Shown here piece by piece: positions 41,923-52,904 of a stretch of DNA of 64,000 bases; positions within the stretch are counted from its first letter, which is position 1; each line of letters starts with the position of its first letter. The notes beneath the pieces are model-generated. The model ran no database searches and was not told where the DNA came from. It saw only the letters and a program-made list of their open reading frames with translations. Source of the DNA: Dendrolimus kikuchii (Eukaryota; Arthropoda; Insecta; Lepidoptera; Lasiocampidae); contig CM034413.1 of the NCBI GenBank assembly GCA_019925095.2, positions 1,183,001-1,247,000 of the forward strand, given 5' to 3'. The translations under genes were made by a program, and so were the position numbers.

Positions 41923-42323
41923 GGTTCTCTGATTATAAGTATTGTGACCAGTTGCTGTTCTTTTATTACCATAACCCCTTCTGAGTTGTTGCAAGTGTTA
42001 CAATATGCTCCGGTGAGCAGGCTCGTACGCTACCCTGATGAGTGACGTTGGTACTGATGGTAAAGGCAATCTTCACGCGTTTTCACCTAAATTACTCAGT
42101 TGGGATGATGTATGTAATTGTTTCGTACAATATAAGTTTATATAATACCACTTACGTTTTCATCAAAATCGGCCTTCAGATTTCTTTGAGTGTTTTTCGC
42201 TATTTCATGTCGTTTAGGATTTGGCCCTGAAGGCCCAATCGAAAAGTTCAAACCCGTATAAGTGTATATATTGTACGTAACATAGACTACTTTGAAATTC
42301 AGATTCTTTTTTTTATTTAAAAC

Positions 42324-42606
42324 TAGCTGTCCCGGCAGACGATGTCGTTGCCCTGAAAAAATAAAAATCTAGGACCCGATTCTAGTTCCTCCTACCGGTT
42401 CCAATTGTGTATCTAAACCATCCAGGACCCAATCAAATACTCACAAAAAAATCATCAAAACGTCCCAGAAGATTAGCAGGATCCCAGAACCCGATCCCAG
42501 TGCAATCTACCGGTTCCAATTGTAAATCTTAACCATCCGGGGATACTCAAACATACAGAAAAAATCCTCAAAATCGTTCTCCAGTTACGCGCGTGCGTAC
42601 ATTACT
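42324..42606 (-). mobile_element. Helitron-like element (second family)
   Basis: The 3' end is at the left: minus strand ..CGGGACAGCTAG before T. Two successive variants of the aggacccgattctag/taccggttccaattg block (42370-42410 and 42480-42520) show an internal tandem duplication of about 110 bp. Confidence 0.75.
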
Positions 42607-42631
42607 ACGATTAATTTTTATTTGTGTATAT

Positions 42632-42966
42632 TCAAATTCAAAAGTTTTTATTCAAAATAAGTTCCACTGGAGAACACTTTTTGAAGGTCATACATGTAAG
42701 TTAAAAAAATTTTTTTTTTACTTCCTATTCTATGTACACCGCTTCGCAACGTGTTGATGCTGTAAAGGAGAAGAAGCGGCAAGAAACTCCCCAGCGACAC
42801 GTCTAGCTAAATATTGTTTTTCTTTATATTTCATATTCTATTTATATCTCAAAATCTTTTTTTTTAATAAGTATTGTACAGAAGTATGATACAGAATCAC
42901 TTTTTGAAGAATTAATGGAGTTGTAGCAAACAATGCATACTCAATAAGACCAAGACAATAAAAGGA
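42632..42966 (-). mobile_element. CR1-K LINE 3' end
   Basis: The tail attcaaattcaaaagttttt is at the left. The hairpin CCGCTTC/GAAGCGG lies at 42739-42779. The far end reads catactcaataagaccaaga. Nearly the exact inverse of 49227-49577. Confidence 0.85.
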
Positions 42967-43000
42967 AAGAAAAATAATGTTATAGTTATAATAATGACAT

Positions 43001-43327
43001 TTTTTTATTTTTATTTTTTATTGCAGGAGTTCAGCAGACAGGCAGACGGCCCACTTGATGGAAAGCGGTTACCATCGCCTATGGACATTTGCAACACCAA
43101 AGGTGCTACAAATGCGCTGCTGCTCTCTTAAAGGAGACTGGAACCTGGTCACTAATGCCGGAACACAACACAAGGTTGTTATGGCGGCATACTCTAGACC
43201 AGGGGTGGTCGCCATCCAGTCGAGCAAAAATACCCTACCACCTGGCTGTGGGTTGTTAAGTCGCCTCTTACGACAGGCCGCCAGGCCGCAGGAAATTGTA
43301 TTCTTTCTCCGTTCCTGCACGGATAAA
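43001..43327 (-). mobile_element. RepA copy, full length, with TSD
   Basis: aatgacat at 42993-43000 and 43328-43335. This fixes the element as the T-rich run through cctgcacggataaa, the only RepA here with an unambiguous 8-bp duplication. Same subfamily as 20795 and 35650. Confidence 0.93.
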
Positions 43328-43335
43328 AATGACAT

Positions 43336-43854
43336 GACGTGCTAAAATATTATGCTGCAATATATAATTTCCCATCCACCCCATATCTCGGGATAGGTGA
43401 AAGCGGGACGTTTGATCTGTCATTCTGTGAGAGCGGGCGGGACATTCTGTGAGAGCGAGCGACCCTAACTGTAATTAAAATAACGATTCCAGCATTGTTC
43501 TAACAAAAAGCAATCGTGAGTAACAAATTAAATAAATTCTGCGACAACATCCACACTTCACGATAAAACTGTATTTTCAAATCGACGAAATCAACTGAAC
43601 GATACTCTATAGCAATTTAGTCAATCGGATTATTTATGGCGTGAACTACCGGCGTCTGGTGAACACTGGCACGTTTTACTTATAACTTGTATCAACATTC
43701 GACCAATCACAATAACGCAAGCTAGGGCCGTTTGTAACTTTCACTTTTGTATCGATATTTTTGGAGTTAAACTTCTTTAGAATCGTTGTGATTTGAAATT
43801 CGATGAAACGAAAAAGTGACACTAAGAAGAGATAAACACACAAATCTATAGGAT
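43336..43854. other. spacer with a local repeat
   Basis: ggacattctgtgagagcg and a near copy lie at 43407-43465. Nothing else is recognised. Confidence 0.4.
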
Positions 43855-43865
43855 TATTCATATTA

Positions 43866-44082
43866 GTCGTGGAAGGCCACGACACACTTTCCATGATCAA
43901 ATTGATCGTGTACTAGCAGAAGGTGATGTTAGGAGCCTTAAGAACAGACGAGCGTGCATGACAAGAGTTATGAATGTCAAAGAAGCAAGTGAGGTGTGTA
44001 AGAATAAGCTTAAATGGCGCTCTGTTGTTCGTGCCTACCCCGCAAGGGAACTGGCGTGAAGTTATGTATGTATGTATGTATG
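43866..44082 (+). mobile_element. RTE-1 3' fragment, 11-bp TSD
   Basis: tattcatatta at 43855-43865 and 44083-44093. Open from SRGRPRHTFHD to the stop. Confidence 0.95.
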
Positions 44083-44093
44083 TATTCATATTA

Positions 44094-45902
44094 ATAATAG
44101 TTAGAGAAGAATTATCTGTGAGTATATTCTCGGAAGCTTCACTTCTACTGCGTGTGAACTGCACACATACATTTTTTTAATCACATAATTAGTGCCATCT
44201 ATTGGTAAAATTATGTTTCCTCCTTTCCTTGTTCGTGTTAGAATTGTAGGTAGGAATAACAAATGTCTAGTAGAAAATGTAACATGTCTAAAAGATCCTA
44301 AAGAAGACGGACGAACGCTTTCATAAATGTTTGGTCCCAGATTGTAAAAAGATGAGAGCGATTTTAAGATTTCTCTTTATTATGTTAATATTTTCTTATA
44401 ATTGTAGTGGGTTTAGTTATTTTGATTAATTCATATCGTGTCGTGTAAGTGTTTTTATATTATTAATTATTGAAATGATTATGGTAATTGATAACTTATT
44501 TTATTTATGACTTTATTTCTAAGAATTCTCGTCTTCCAGGTAGAATTTAGGGCTGATGTTTTCCATTTTGTAATATAAAAATATAACGCTTTTCTTAAGC
44601 CCTATCTTATGTTTATATTTTTTATCCCAATAATCCCCTGCTCCTTTAATATGATAATAAATTAGCTTCGTATGACATTCTTCTTTTGCTTTTTCAAGTT
44701 TTATTTTTTAAAACATAATTTTTAGGTCCTTTCTTAATGTTTCTCATTGTACTTGTAATATTTATAGATTATAGTTCTGTTATGTATCTTCAGTCTATTA
44801 ATAAACCTTGTGCTAGACATCCAGGAGTTCTTATTTTTCCGCGCGAATCCTACGAACCGCGCACACTGCATCATATTAAAAAGTATGTTTTAATGTGTGA
44901 TTACAATATTTTAAATTGATGTCACAACAAAAATCACGAAGAATTTTACCAAATTTATCACGGATGTTGATATCTTTCAAAAAAGAGACGGTAAAATCGT
45001 ATTTTATTTAGAACAGTAATCCTGCGCAAACGCAAACAGACGTTTGAGATTTTTTCGTTTAGTTTAAAAAGTATTTTAGCTGTGTGTGTTAAGAAGCGCC
45101 TGCTTAATTTTACACACCAATTGTGGCTACATGCGTTTTACAGGCGTTTAATGTTAACGGCCTTTTTTTGTATCCACCGACATAAGAAATATCTCTCTCT
45201 GTATGTCGATTACACGGAAGAACAGTCTCTGAAATTTCTGCTCTTTTAATTTTATCCTGTCTCCGCGACAGTGTGACGCTTCGCACATTTGAAACTACTT
45301 TTAAACTTAGTAACTTTATCGCCTTGAACGTTGATTTATACGTATAATCGTGTTTAATATTGACCTCAGAATCTTTTAAATCAAATGACAATCAAATACT
45401 ATGTGAATCGAAAGTAAAGTCGTTTTGAAAATTGTTAGAAAACATCGATAAAAAGTTCAATTGACTTTTTCCATCCCTATTCAGAAAATACTCTAGTCGT
45501 TTGTCTCACAGATATTACGTTCGTATCGCCTCAAGCTACCGATTCATTGACTTGTAAAATTTTATCTCTTTCTCGCACTTGATTGTTACCATCATTTTTC
45601 GTCTCGCTCGGCCCTAAGTGTCGAAATAAGATGTATATCGATATTACGTACGTGCTTTTGTTTCGGGTCCTATACCTCTTCTTTTCAGAGAACTAGGCCC
45701 TTTCCAAGCATTTATTTTATTTTTAACAACTCGATGACGGATCAATTTGTAATGTCCTAATGCGTTATTGACTCGATTTGTTATAAAAATTGACTTCATT
45801 TATAAATAAGTTTTTAATCAATTTGTCTTATATATTTTTCATAAAAATACTATTATATATCGTGTTATAAATATACCTACATTTTTTAACATTATTTATT
45901 AC
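44094..45902. other. longest unassigned AT-rich stretch
   Basis: No repeated family is seen. A plus frame at 44737-44919 includes CARHPGVLIFPRESYEP, and a minus frame lies at 45110-45391; neither resembles a protein I know nor shows clear splice context. It may be plain intron of the Ig-domain gene. Confidence 0.4.
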
Positions 45903-46202
45903 AAGCTTTTATTTAACTTGCAATGGATGTATGTACGTAACGGGTGGAATCTTGCAAGTTAAATTTGACCAACTTCCCGGTTTCCGATTGAGCTGAAATT
46001 TTGCACGCATATGTATATCGCGTGACAATGCAATAATATGGTACCATGGAGCTGATCTGATGATCGAGTCGGAAGGTGGCCATAGGAACTCCTGTCCTAA
46101 ACAAGATAGACCCGTCGTGTTTGGGCTCGTTTTACTTGTCTTGGCTAGCACTCTGCTGCTACATGATATCCAGGATCTCAATCGATCTCAAAAGCTTGTA
46201 CT
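45903..46202. mobile_element. MITE-I copy
   Basis: Ends ACAAGCTTTTA and CAAAAGCTTGT as inverted repeats, with TA outside each. The body matches 21583-21872 with an extra aatcgatctc near the right end. Confidence 0.78.
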
Positions 46203-46410
46203 TGAAAACCTTTTTAAAAAAGCTTATTTTCAAATCGATTACATTCGATTTATTTCGATGACTCACAGAACAACACAATTATCTCACCCACAACAATAAA
46301 GTACGACAATTATGTTTTTTGTTTCATGTGGGCTTTACTGTCAAGAGATATGTAACTTGATAGATGCGTAAACGTTAAAAGAAAAATAAACGCTTGGAAA
46401 CATTATAGCC
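46203..46410 (+). repeat. RepJ copy
   Basis: It follows MITE-I directly, as at 21873. It lacks the ~40 bp between gatttattt and cgatgactcacag present there. Confidence 0.6.
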
Positions 46411-46551
46411 ATGTTTGCAAAAATGAAACCTTTTATTATCTTTGGCGAAGGTTGTTTCGTGATATTTTTTTAATTATGGCTACGTCTTTGGCATTGATTT
46501 TACCAATTTCAAATTAAGAAAATGTGATGTATATATGTGTCTACAGCCATT

Positions 46552-46860
46552 TTTTTTTATTGCAGGAGATCAGCAGACAGGCAGACGGCCCACTTGATGG
46601 AAAGCGGTTACCATCGCCTATGGACATTTGCAACAGCAAAGTTGCTACAAATGAGCTGCTCTCTTAAGGGAAACTGGAACCTGGTCACTAATGCCGGAAC
46701 ACAACTCAAGGTTGTTATGGCGACATACTTTAGACCAGGGGTGGTAGCCATCCAGTCGGGCAAATGCCCTACCACCTGGCTGTGGGTTGTTAAGTCGCCT
46801 CTTACGACAGGCCGCCCGGCCGCAGGAAATTGTATTCTTTCTCCGCTCCTGCACGGATAA
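46552..46860 (-). mobile_element. RepA copy, full length
   Basis: It carries a private 3-bp loss and a substitution (aaatgagctgctctc for aaatgcgctgctgctctc) and gggaaactgg for gggagactgg. Exactly these occur in the inverted copy at 47921-48207. Confidence 0.93.
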
Positions 46861-46880
46861 AACGGATTTTGGCACAAAAT

Positions 46881-47437
46881 AAACAGAACTTTTTCAATCA
46901 TTACAATCTCATTTCATTACTTCATAATATTATTATAAATCACACATGTCACTCGCCTTACATACGTCTATCATAAATACTACTAATAAATAATATATAT
47001 AAATTATAAACATAAAAAGCTGTAAAACACAAAATATACTAGTGAAATCAACACAGACTTTTAAATTTAATATACTAACAAAACATTTGGTCCTTCGAGC
47101 CGGATTTAATATTGTGCCGGATTGTGCCGGATTTAATCCATAGGTCGCTGGGGTATGTGTAGTCATATCTATTCGGATAATGCAACAAACTTTAAAGGAG
47201 CTCATAACGAATTAAATTCATTATATAATATGTGTTTTGTTAATATATTAAATTTAAAAGTCTGTGTTGTTTTCACTTGTATATTTCGTGTTTTACAGCT
47301 TTTTATGTTTATAATTTATATATATTATTTATTAGTAGTATTTATGATAGACGTATGTAAGGCGAGTGACATGTGTGATTTATAATAATATTATGAAGTA
47401 ATGAAATGAGGTTGTAGTGATTGAAAAATTTCTGTTT
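46881..47437. mobile_element. fold-back BEL/Pao-like structure with inverted LTR-like arms
   Basis: The arms, 46881-47084 and 47233-47437, are reverse complements with about a dozen differences in 204 bp. The left arm ends ACA. It is followed by the leader tttggtccttcgagccggat, then a piece of the leader in inverse orientation (aatccataggtcgctgg), then an integrase-like remnant (plus frame YSDNATNFKGAHNEL at about 47170-47215, the D-N-G-T-N-F block of BEL/Pao integrases). The right arm follows. LTRs are normally direct repeats; here they are inverted with almost all of the body gone. Confidence 0.65.
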
Positions 47438-47683
47438 ATCGCAGACATATATGTTACAGTCATAGTGAATAAATAGCTATTATACATAACGACTGGTCAT
47501 TATATATAATAGCAAAACTGACAAGAGAATGTGATAAATTAATCACTTTATCCGGATATTATTCATAATAGCGAGTCAAAGTTAGCCAAAGTAATAAATA
47601 CGGTTTAACTGACTTACTACCCCTCACGCTCTTCTTTTAATTCATGTCAGTTCATTTTAAATATTTTATTATTGTAGTCTTGA

Positions 47684-47920
47684 CCGCGTTCGTAATACCG
47701 AAGTAAGAAAGAGAGTTGGTCTGAAAGAGTGTGTCGGGGTGAAGGTAAGGAAAGGAATGCTCCGGTGGTTCGGGCATGTGGAAAGAATGCATGATGAAAG
47801 AATGACTAAATATGTACAATACAAAAGTGGATGGATGCAGAAGTCATGGAAGGCCACGACACACCTTCCATGATCAAATCGATCGTGTACTAGCAGAAGG
47901 TGATGCCAGGAGCCTTAAGA
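47684..47920 (+). mobile_element. RTE-1 part of an RTE-1/RepA chimera
   Basis: It runs from accgcgttcgtaataccg to gccttaagaa, then switches to RepA without the RTE-1 3' end or tail. A 3-base loss near 47810 (taaatatgtacaat for taaacagatatacaat) breaks the frame. Confidence 0.92.
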
Positions 47921-48207
47921 ATACAATTTCCTGCGGCCGGGCGGCCTGTCGTAAGAGGCGACTTAACAACCCACAGCCAGGTGGTAGGGCATTTGCCCGA
48001 CTGGATGGCTACCACCCCTGGTCTAAAGTATGTCGCCATAACAACCTTGAGTTGTGTTCCGGCATTAGTGACCAGGTTCCAGTTTCCCTTAAGAGAGCAG
48101 CTCATTTGTAGCAACTTTGCTGTTGCAAATGTCTATAGGCGATGGTAACCGTTTTCCATCAAGTAGGCCGTCTGCATGTCTGCTGAAGTCATGCAATAAA
48201 AAAAAAT
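47921..48207 (+). mobile_element. RepA part of an RTE-1/RepA chimera
   Basis: It begins inside the element at tacaatttcctgcggcc. The shared bases at the switch are aagaa. The RepA tail is 9 A. Over about 215 bp it is essentially identical to the inverse of 46552-46860. The junction is in frame and creates a 99-codon fusion frame. Confidence 0.93.
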
Positions 48208-48616
48208 TATTTTATTACCTATACATCTATATATACTATTCATCCCTTATTGGTAACTCGTAAGCCCTTGTAATTTAATAATAGCAAGTGTGTACATGTG
48301 ACACTGTCATTAGGTGTCGGTATAATCAAAGGGCCGTCGATAGCTTTGATCCCGCCGACAATGTATATTATGTGCACCTAATTAAGGCACACGTAAGGTT
48401 GATTAACAAGTAAATTTACGTTTAAGTTAAAATAGCAACCTTTAAGTGTTAATTTTAACTTTTAACAATTTTTACTACATGGTATTTGTCTTTAGAACTT
48501 CGTAGGTTTTTTTGGCAAAGACGGCGTCTTGTCCGTCCGTCTGTCTTACACAGCTATTTTTCCATACATACTTTCCTTCTGAGCTCTGTCCTGTCTCCAG
48601 TTCTAATAGAATATAC
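48208..48616. other. spacer, no feature recognised
   Basis: Nothing repeated or protein-like. Confidence 0.4.
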
Positions 48617-48620
48617 ATAT

Positions 48621-49088
48621 TGTTACGAGTTAACGGGACTCGAATTAAAATGCCGTTAGAATTATTATTAAGTTTATTAGAACTATACAAACAAGTATAA
48701 CACAGGTACAAATATAACCGAACACAACAAATCCAAACGTAATGTAGAAAGTCGTAATTCAATAAAACGCGCAAAGTCCGTCACTATTAGATTCCCGAAT
48801 GCACACACGTCACGCCCGTATCGTAGTTGTAGCTCAACTGACCTCTCTCAATCAGGCCGTCGTTTTATACTTCACAAATTGTAATCCGCAACATCTGGCT
48901 AATGATGCTCCTGAACGAGTACAATAGGATGTTCTCTACAATAACTAGAGACGTATGCCAATAAATAAGTGGACAAAAGAAGACGATCATAAAAGGATTA
49001 CAATCAGTTCAAATGCCGACAGGTAATAAAATGTGCTTTTACAGATCTGTACGTGAAATTTGTCTTTGTCGGGGCCTAAGTTGTAACA
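48621..49088 (-). mobile_element. solo LTR, Ty3-like, intact ends
   Basis: TGTTACGAGTT...TTGTAACA, 468 bp, with the 4-bp duplication atat (48617-48620 and 49089-49092). It starts and ends with inverted TGTTAC/GTAACA. Its internal sequence cacacgtcacgcccgtatcg is closest to the LTR at 30750. Confidence 0.9.
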
Positions 49089-49226
49089 ATATTATATAAT
49101 ATCAAAACTCTTCCTTTCATAGAGAATATTACACTGATATATTTTAAAAATAACGTATTTATAAGCAATTTTTACATTGTTATTCGTTCTGTTTTGAATT
49201 AAATAACCAATAATCAAGTTATGCTC

Positions 49227-49577
49227 ACCGCAAAGTCTTGGTCAGGGTAATATTGTCTTGGTCTTATTGAGTATGCATTGTTTGCTACAACTCCATTAAT
49301 TCTTCAAAAAGTAATTCTGTAACATACTTCTGTTTAAAACTTATAAAAAAAAGATTTTGAGATATAAATAGTATATGAAATATAAAGAAAAACAATATTT
49401 AGCTAGACGTGTCGCTGGGGAGTTTCTTGCCGCTTCTTCTCCTTTACAGCATCAACACGTTGCGAAGCGGTGTACATAGAATAGGTAGTAAAAAATAAAT
49501 TTTAACTTACATGTATGACCTTCAAAAAGTGTTCTCCAGTAGAACTTATTTTGAATAAAAACTTTTGAATTTGAATT
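49227..49577 (+). mobile_element. CR1-K LINE 3' end, best copy
   Basis: It opens near gtcttggtcttattgagt, with the hairpin CCGCTTC/GAAGCGG at 49430-49470 within the ~80-nt module, then gtgttctccagtagaactta. It ends aacttttgaatttgaatttg, the short-repeat tail typical of CR1-type LINEs. Confidence 0.85.
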
Positions 49578-49579
49578 TG

Positions 49580-49735
49580 AAAGGAGTGGAACTCACTGCC
49601 GGAGTGTATTTTTTCCGAAACCTAGAACCTGGATGTCTTCCAAGTCCCGTGTGAATAGGTACCTTCTAGGCGAGGCCTTCTTCTCCGTCCAAAATCGTGC
49701 GAATAATGGTCAAACGCGGACCTATACAGTAATTA
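49580..49735 (+). pseudogene. LINE C-terminus (Jockey/CR1-type), broken
   Basis: The plus frame KEWNSLPECIFSET, stop, NLDVFQVPCE matches the R-T-x-x-x-W-N-x-L-P / V-F / L-x-x-F-K pattern seen at 13013-13156, with one stop and one frameshift. It directly follows the CR1-K tail, so two LINE ends lie head-to-tail. Confidence 0.5.
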
Positions 49736-49781
49736 AAAAAAAATCGTTTGACACACATGGCACTAGATAGGACAACATATA

Positions 49782-49888
49782 TACATACATACATACATAA
49801 CTTCACGCCAGTTCCCTTGCGGGGTAGGCACGAACAACAGAGCGCCATTTAGGCCCATTCTTGCACACCTCACTTGCTTCTTTGACAA
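49782..49888 (-). mobile_element. RTE-1 3' fragment, short
   Basis: Tail (CATA)n, stop, and the last ~30 codons (variant NGPKW), ending at gcttctttgaca. Confidence 0.9.
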
Positions 49889-49904
49889 TATATATAAATA
49901 TAGA

Positions 49905-50179
49905 TATAAGGCCCACACTGCACATGCACTTCCTCACAACCCCAGCATGTAACAGATACACTCTACATTAGTATAAGTTTAGTATTAAAACTAGAATAAA
50001 TTAATATAATAAGTTATTCGTAAGATACGTACACCTCAACACAAAAATCAATAAATTAATGTCACACACAAGAACCAAAATAACTAATAAGCGTGTTAAA
50101 TTCAAAAAATTAAATCTAGAAATTAAGTTTTAAGGACGGAACTCGAGTCCGTAGAGTTGTTCATAATATATATATATTT
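49905..50179 (+). mobile_element. RepF copy
   Basis: It starts taaggcccacactgcacatg and ends near the hairpin ggacggaactcgagtccgta with an A-rich tail. The middle is complete where 9738-10000 has losses. Confidence 0.8.
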
Positions 50180-50529
50180 AAAAAAAATCATTTATCATAT
50201 TATGTCAATACCATATTTGCGTGCTCCAGAGAAGTATACTGCCACACTAGAAGGCTAACTTCTGTGTTTCTTACATTGGTAATCTCGATTTGCTCGTTTC
50301 TTCGTGATGATTTTGTTAACTGTCAGCAAGTTTGAATTTCATTGAATACATATTTAGTTATAAATATGTCAGAATTCATATAGGAAAGGTTTTTTCTTTA
50401 AATTTCACTACAATATTAGCTATAAGGCTGTATACAGCATACATCTTTCTAATAAATTTCAACGGTATAGACCAAATAGTTTTCGAAAAAAGTTACTGTA
50501 ACATCGGATAAACAAACAATCGGACATGA
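50180..50529. other. spacer, no feature recognised
   Basis: Nothing repeated or protein-like. The last part (atagaccaaatagttttcg, then cggataaacaaacaatcgga) resembles a Helitron interior. Confidence 0.4.
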
Positions 50530-50530
50530 C

Positions 50531-51073
50531 ATCTATGTATATAAAAACTCCCTGTCATAATGTTTGACCGCGATAAACTCTGAAACTACTCAAACGAATT
50601 TGATGTTTTTTTTTAATATTCCTGTATTTGTTCCAACTTAGGACATAGGATAGTTTTTATTTTAATTTGTAATAAAAAAATATATTGCATATTTTTTAAA
50701 CAGAAAGGTTGGTAATTATGAGTTCTGCTGTCGAGTAAGTTACAAAAGCATCAAATAGATGGCGCCATAGTTTAAATTCTATCTTTTCTTTGATGCCACC
50801 ATTTATTTCATGTCACACGTCTTTTTGAAAATTTCACACAACATAACCGTGCTTTTTCATTCATTTGTGTATCATTATTTGGAACCGGTAGGTGGCGCTA
50901 GGGTCGAGTTATAGGATATTCCTAATTTTTTGGACCTATATTCATGTTATTTTTTTGTGTTAGAGTGGATCCTCGAATGGTTTAGATTCACAATTGGAAC
51001 CGGTAGGAGGCGCTAGAATTGGGTCCTAGATTTTTATTTTTTCAGGGCAGGACAACGTCTGCCGAGACCGCTA
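50531..51073 (+). mobile_element. Helitron-like element (second family), long
   Basis: It begins tctatgtatataaaaactcc and ends GAGACCGCTAG before T. The block ggaaccggtaggtggcgcta / cctagatttttatttttt is present twice (50882-50935 and 50995-51045), so a tandem internal duplication or two nested copies. Confidence 0.7.
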
Positions 51074-51420
51074 GTATTAAATAAGTGAATTGTAAAAGTG
51101 GTAAATGTTGTATGAACTTGTATACTAAAATATTTGTCTGCCTACCTCCATTTTAAAAAGTAGTATTTTAATACAGCCTTGAACGCAGTCTATTACTTGT
51201 GGTATACGAGCACCCACCAATATTTCCCGAACAAACTTGAAAACACCTTTATATGATACGATACGACTACGATTCGATTACAATCAGTTGCATCATGTAT
51301 AATACTTTATTATAGCCGTTGACTTTCAAATATATTCAATTTGAATAGCCGCAGCTAATAACTACGTAGGTATTCATGACTTCGTCTAAATTTATTTTAT
51401 AATGCTGAAAAAAATTCTAA
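51074..51420. other. spacer, no feature recognised
   Basis: An internal echo of 'tacgatacgactacgattcg' type lies near 51255. Nothing else is recognised. Confidence 0.4.
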
Positions 51421-51569
51421 TGTCGTAAGAGGCGACAAAACTACCCACAGCCAGGTGGTAGGGTATTTGCCCGACTGGATGGTTACCGCCCCTGGTCTAG
51501 AGTATGCCACCATAACAACCTTGAGTTGTGTTCCGCGGCATTAGTGATCAGATTCCAAACTCCCTTAAA
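51421..51569 (+). mobile_element. RepA 5' part, fused to a retroelement C-terminus
   Basis: It runs from gtcgtaagaggcgac to gattccaaactcccttaaa and then passes straight into coding sequence of another element. The RepA tail region is absent. Confidence 0.85.
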
Positions 51570-52075
51570 TTTATCACAGACAGGACTATTGTTGCCAATA
51601 AGTCTGACATTGTGATAATAGATCGATCTGCGAGACGTACGATGCTTGTTGATATAAGTATCCCACATGACTGTAATCTCGTAAAAGCTGAAACTGACAA
51701 ATTAACGAAATACCTTGACCTCGCGCACGAGATTACGGCCATGTGGCATATGGACTCAACGATCATCGTACCGATAGTGGTGTCTGTTAACGGTCTAATA
51801 GCGAAGAGCCTCGACCGACACCTAGAGAGGCTCTCGCTCGGTAAATGGGTGAAGGGCCAGATGCAGAAGGCGGTTCTCCTGAGCACGGCACGCATTGTGA
51901 GGAAGTTCCTGTCTCTGGAGCCTTAACCACCGGTAGCTTGGACCCTAGGCCCCGCTGCCGACGGACGTCATCTTTTTATATTTTTTTAATATGTGTTTAT
52001 TTTTTATATATATATGTATTAAAAAAACATAAAAAAGAATATAAATAAATATATGTGAAATAATAATAATAATCG
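51570..52075 (+). pseudogene. retroelement C-terminal region with nuclease-like motif and 3' end
   Basis: Open from the junction to a stop at 51926: ITDRTIVANKSDIVIIDR, then RRTMLVDISIPHD, KLTKYLDLAHEITAMW, and LSTARIVRKFLSLEP at the end. The spacing K-x-D-I ... L-V-D-I ... K-x-x-K-Y resembles the P-D ... D/E-x-K arrangement of restriction-like endonucleases found at the C-terminus of R2-like elements (here the Pro of PD is Ser). It is followed by a 3' region with ggaccctaggccccgctgcc and an (AAT)n end. Upstream coding is missing, and the Met-led frame begins in RepA by accident. Confidence 0.6.
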
Positions 52076-52301
52076 GCAGCTTCAAAGGCTGAGTATCAAA
52101 AACTTCCACTGAATGAGAGCTTGGATTAAAAACGCCTCCCTCAAAACATGTCACCGCAAATTACTAGCAGAAAAGAAATCTTCTAAAATTTCCTTTTTAA
52201 TATACCTCCATTTTCATATTTCTTTGAAAGTCAAAAGAAAACTTGAATTTAATTAAATTATAGGCGGTATGACGATGTCATTTTACTTTTGTTTAATAAT
52301 A

Positions 52302-52863
52302 ACAGCCCATAAATGTTCCACTGCTGGGGCTCCGGTGGTTCGGGCATGTGGAAAGAATGCATAATGAAAGAATGACTAATCAGATATACAATGCAAAAGT
52401 GGATGGATGCAGAAGTCGTGGAAGGCCACGACACACCTTCCATGATCAAATTGATCGTGTACTAGCGGAGGGTGATGTCAGGAGCCTTAAGAACAGACGA
52501 GCGTGCATGACAAGAGTTATGAAAGTCAAAGAAGCAAGTGAGGTGTGTAAGAATAAGCCTGAATGGCGCTCTGTTGTTCGTGCCTACCCTGCAAGGGAAC
52601 TGACGTGAAGTTATGTATGTATGTATGCAGGGCACGGGCCTCCCATTGTAGGGGGAATGTACAGTATACCCGCCACGCTTGTCCAAGGCGGATGTGCAGG
52701 TTGCATCACGATGTTTTCCTTCACCTTTGTTAGCGCGTGGTAATTGTAGCAATATGCACATTAGGTTAGAAAACTGCCTAAGTGGTGCATGCGTTCTAGC
52801 TAGGATCGAACCCGCGCCCTTTGAGTTTGAGACGCGTGCGCTAGCCATTACGCTACCACGACT
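52302..52863 (-). mobile_element. tSINE-1 copy, split by RTE-1
   Basis: acagcccataaatgttccac at the left and the tRNA-like head (gcgctagccattacgctacc, B box ggatcgaaccc) at the right. It is interrupted by 52330-52627. The tcggttatctcga segment is deleted. Confidence 0.88.
52330..52627 (+). mobile_element. RTE-1 3' fragment inside tSINE-1
   Basis: Open from LRWFGHVERM to the stop. The variant ELT replaces ELA and MKVKEA replaces MNVKEA. Confidence 0.93.
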
Positions 52864-52904
52864 TAGAATTAAGATTTTTGACTTAGATTTTGAATAATAT
52901 CCGT

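Noticed and set aside
44737..44919. Possible exon with CARHPGVLIFPRESYEP
   Set aside because: No plausible acceptor/donor pair, AT-rich codons, and no family recognised.
51528..51926. 132-codon plus frame as a complete small protein
   Set aside because: The Met and first ~14 codons come from RepA. The rest is the truncated end of a larger retroelement protein.
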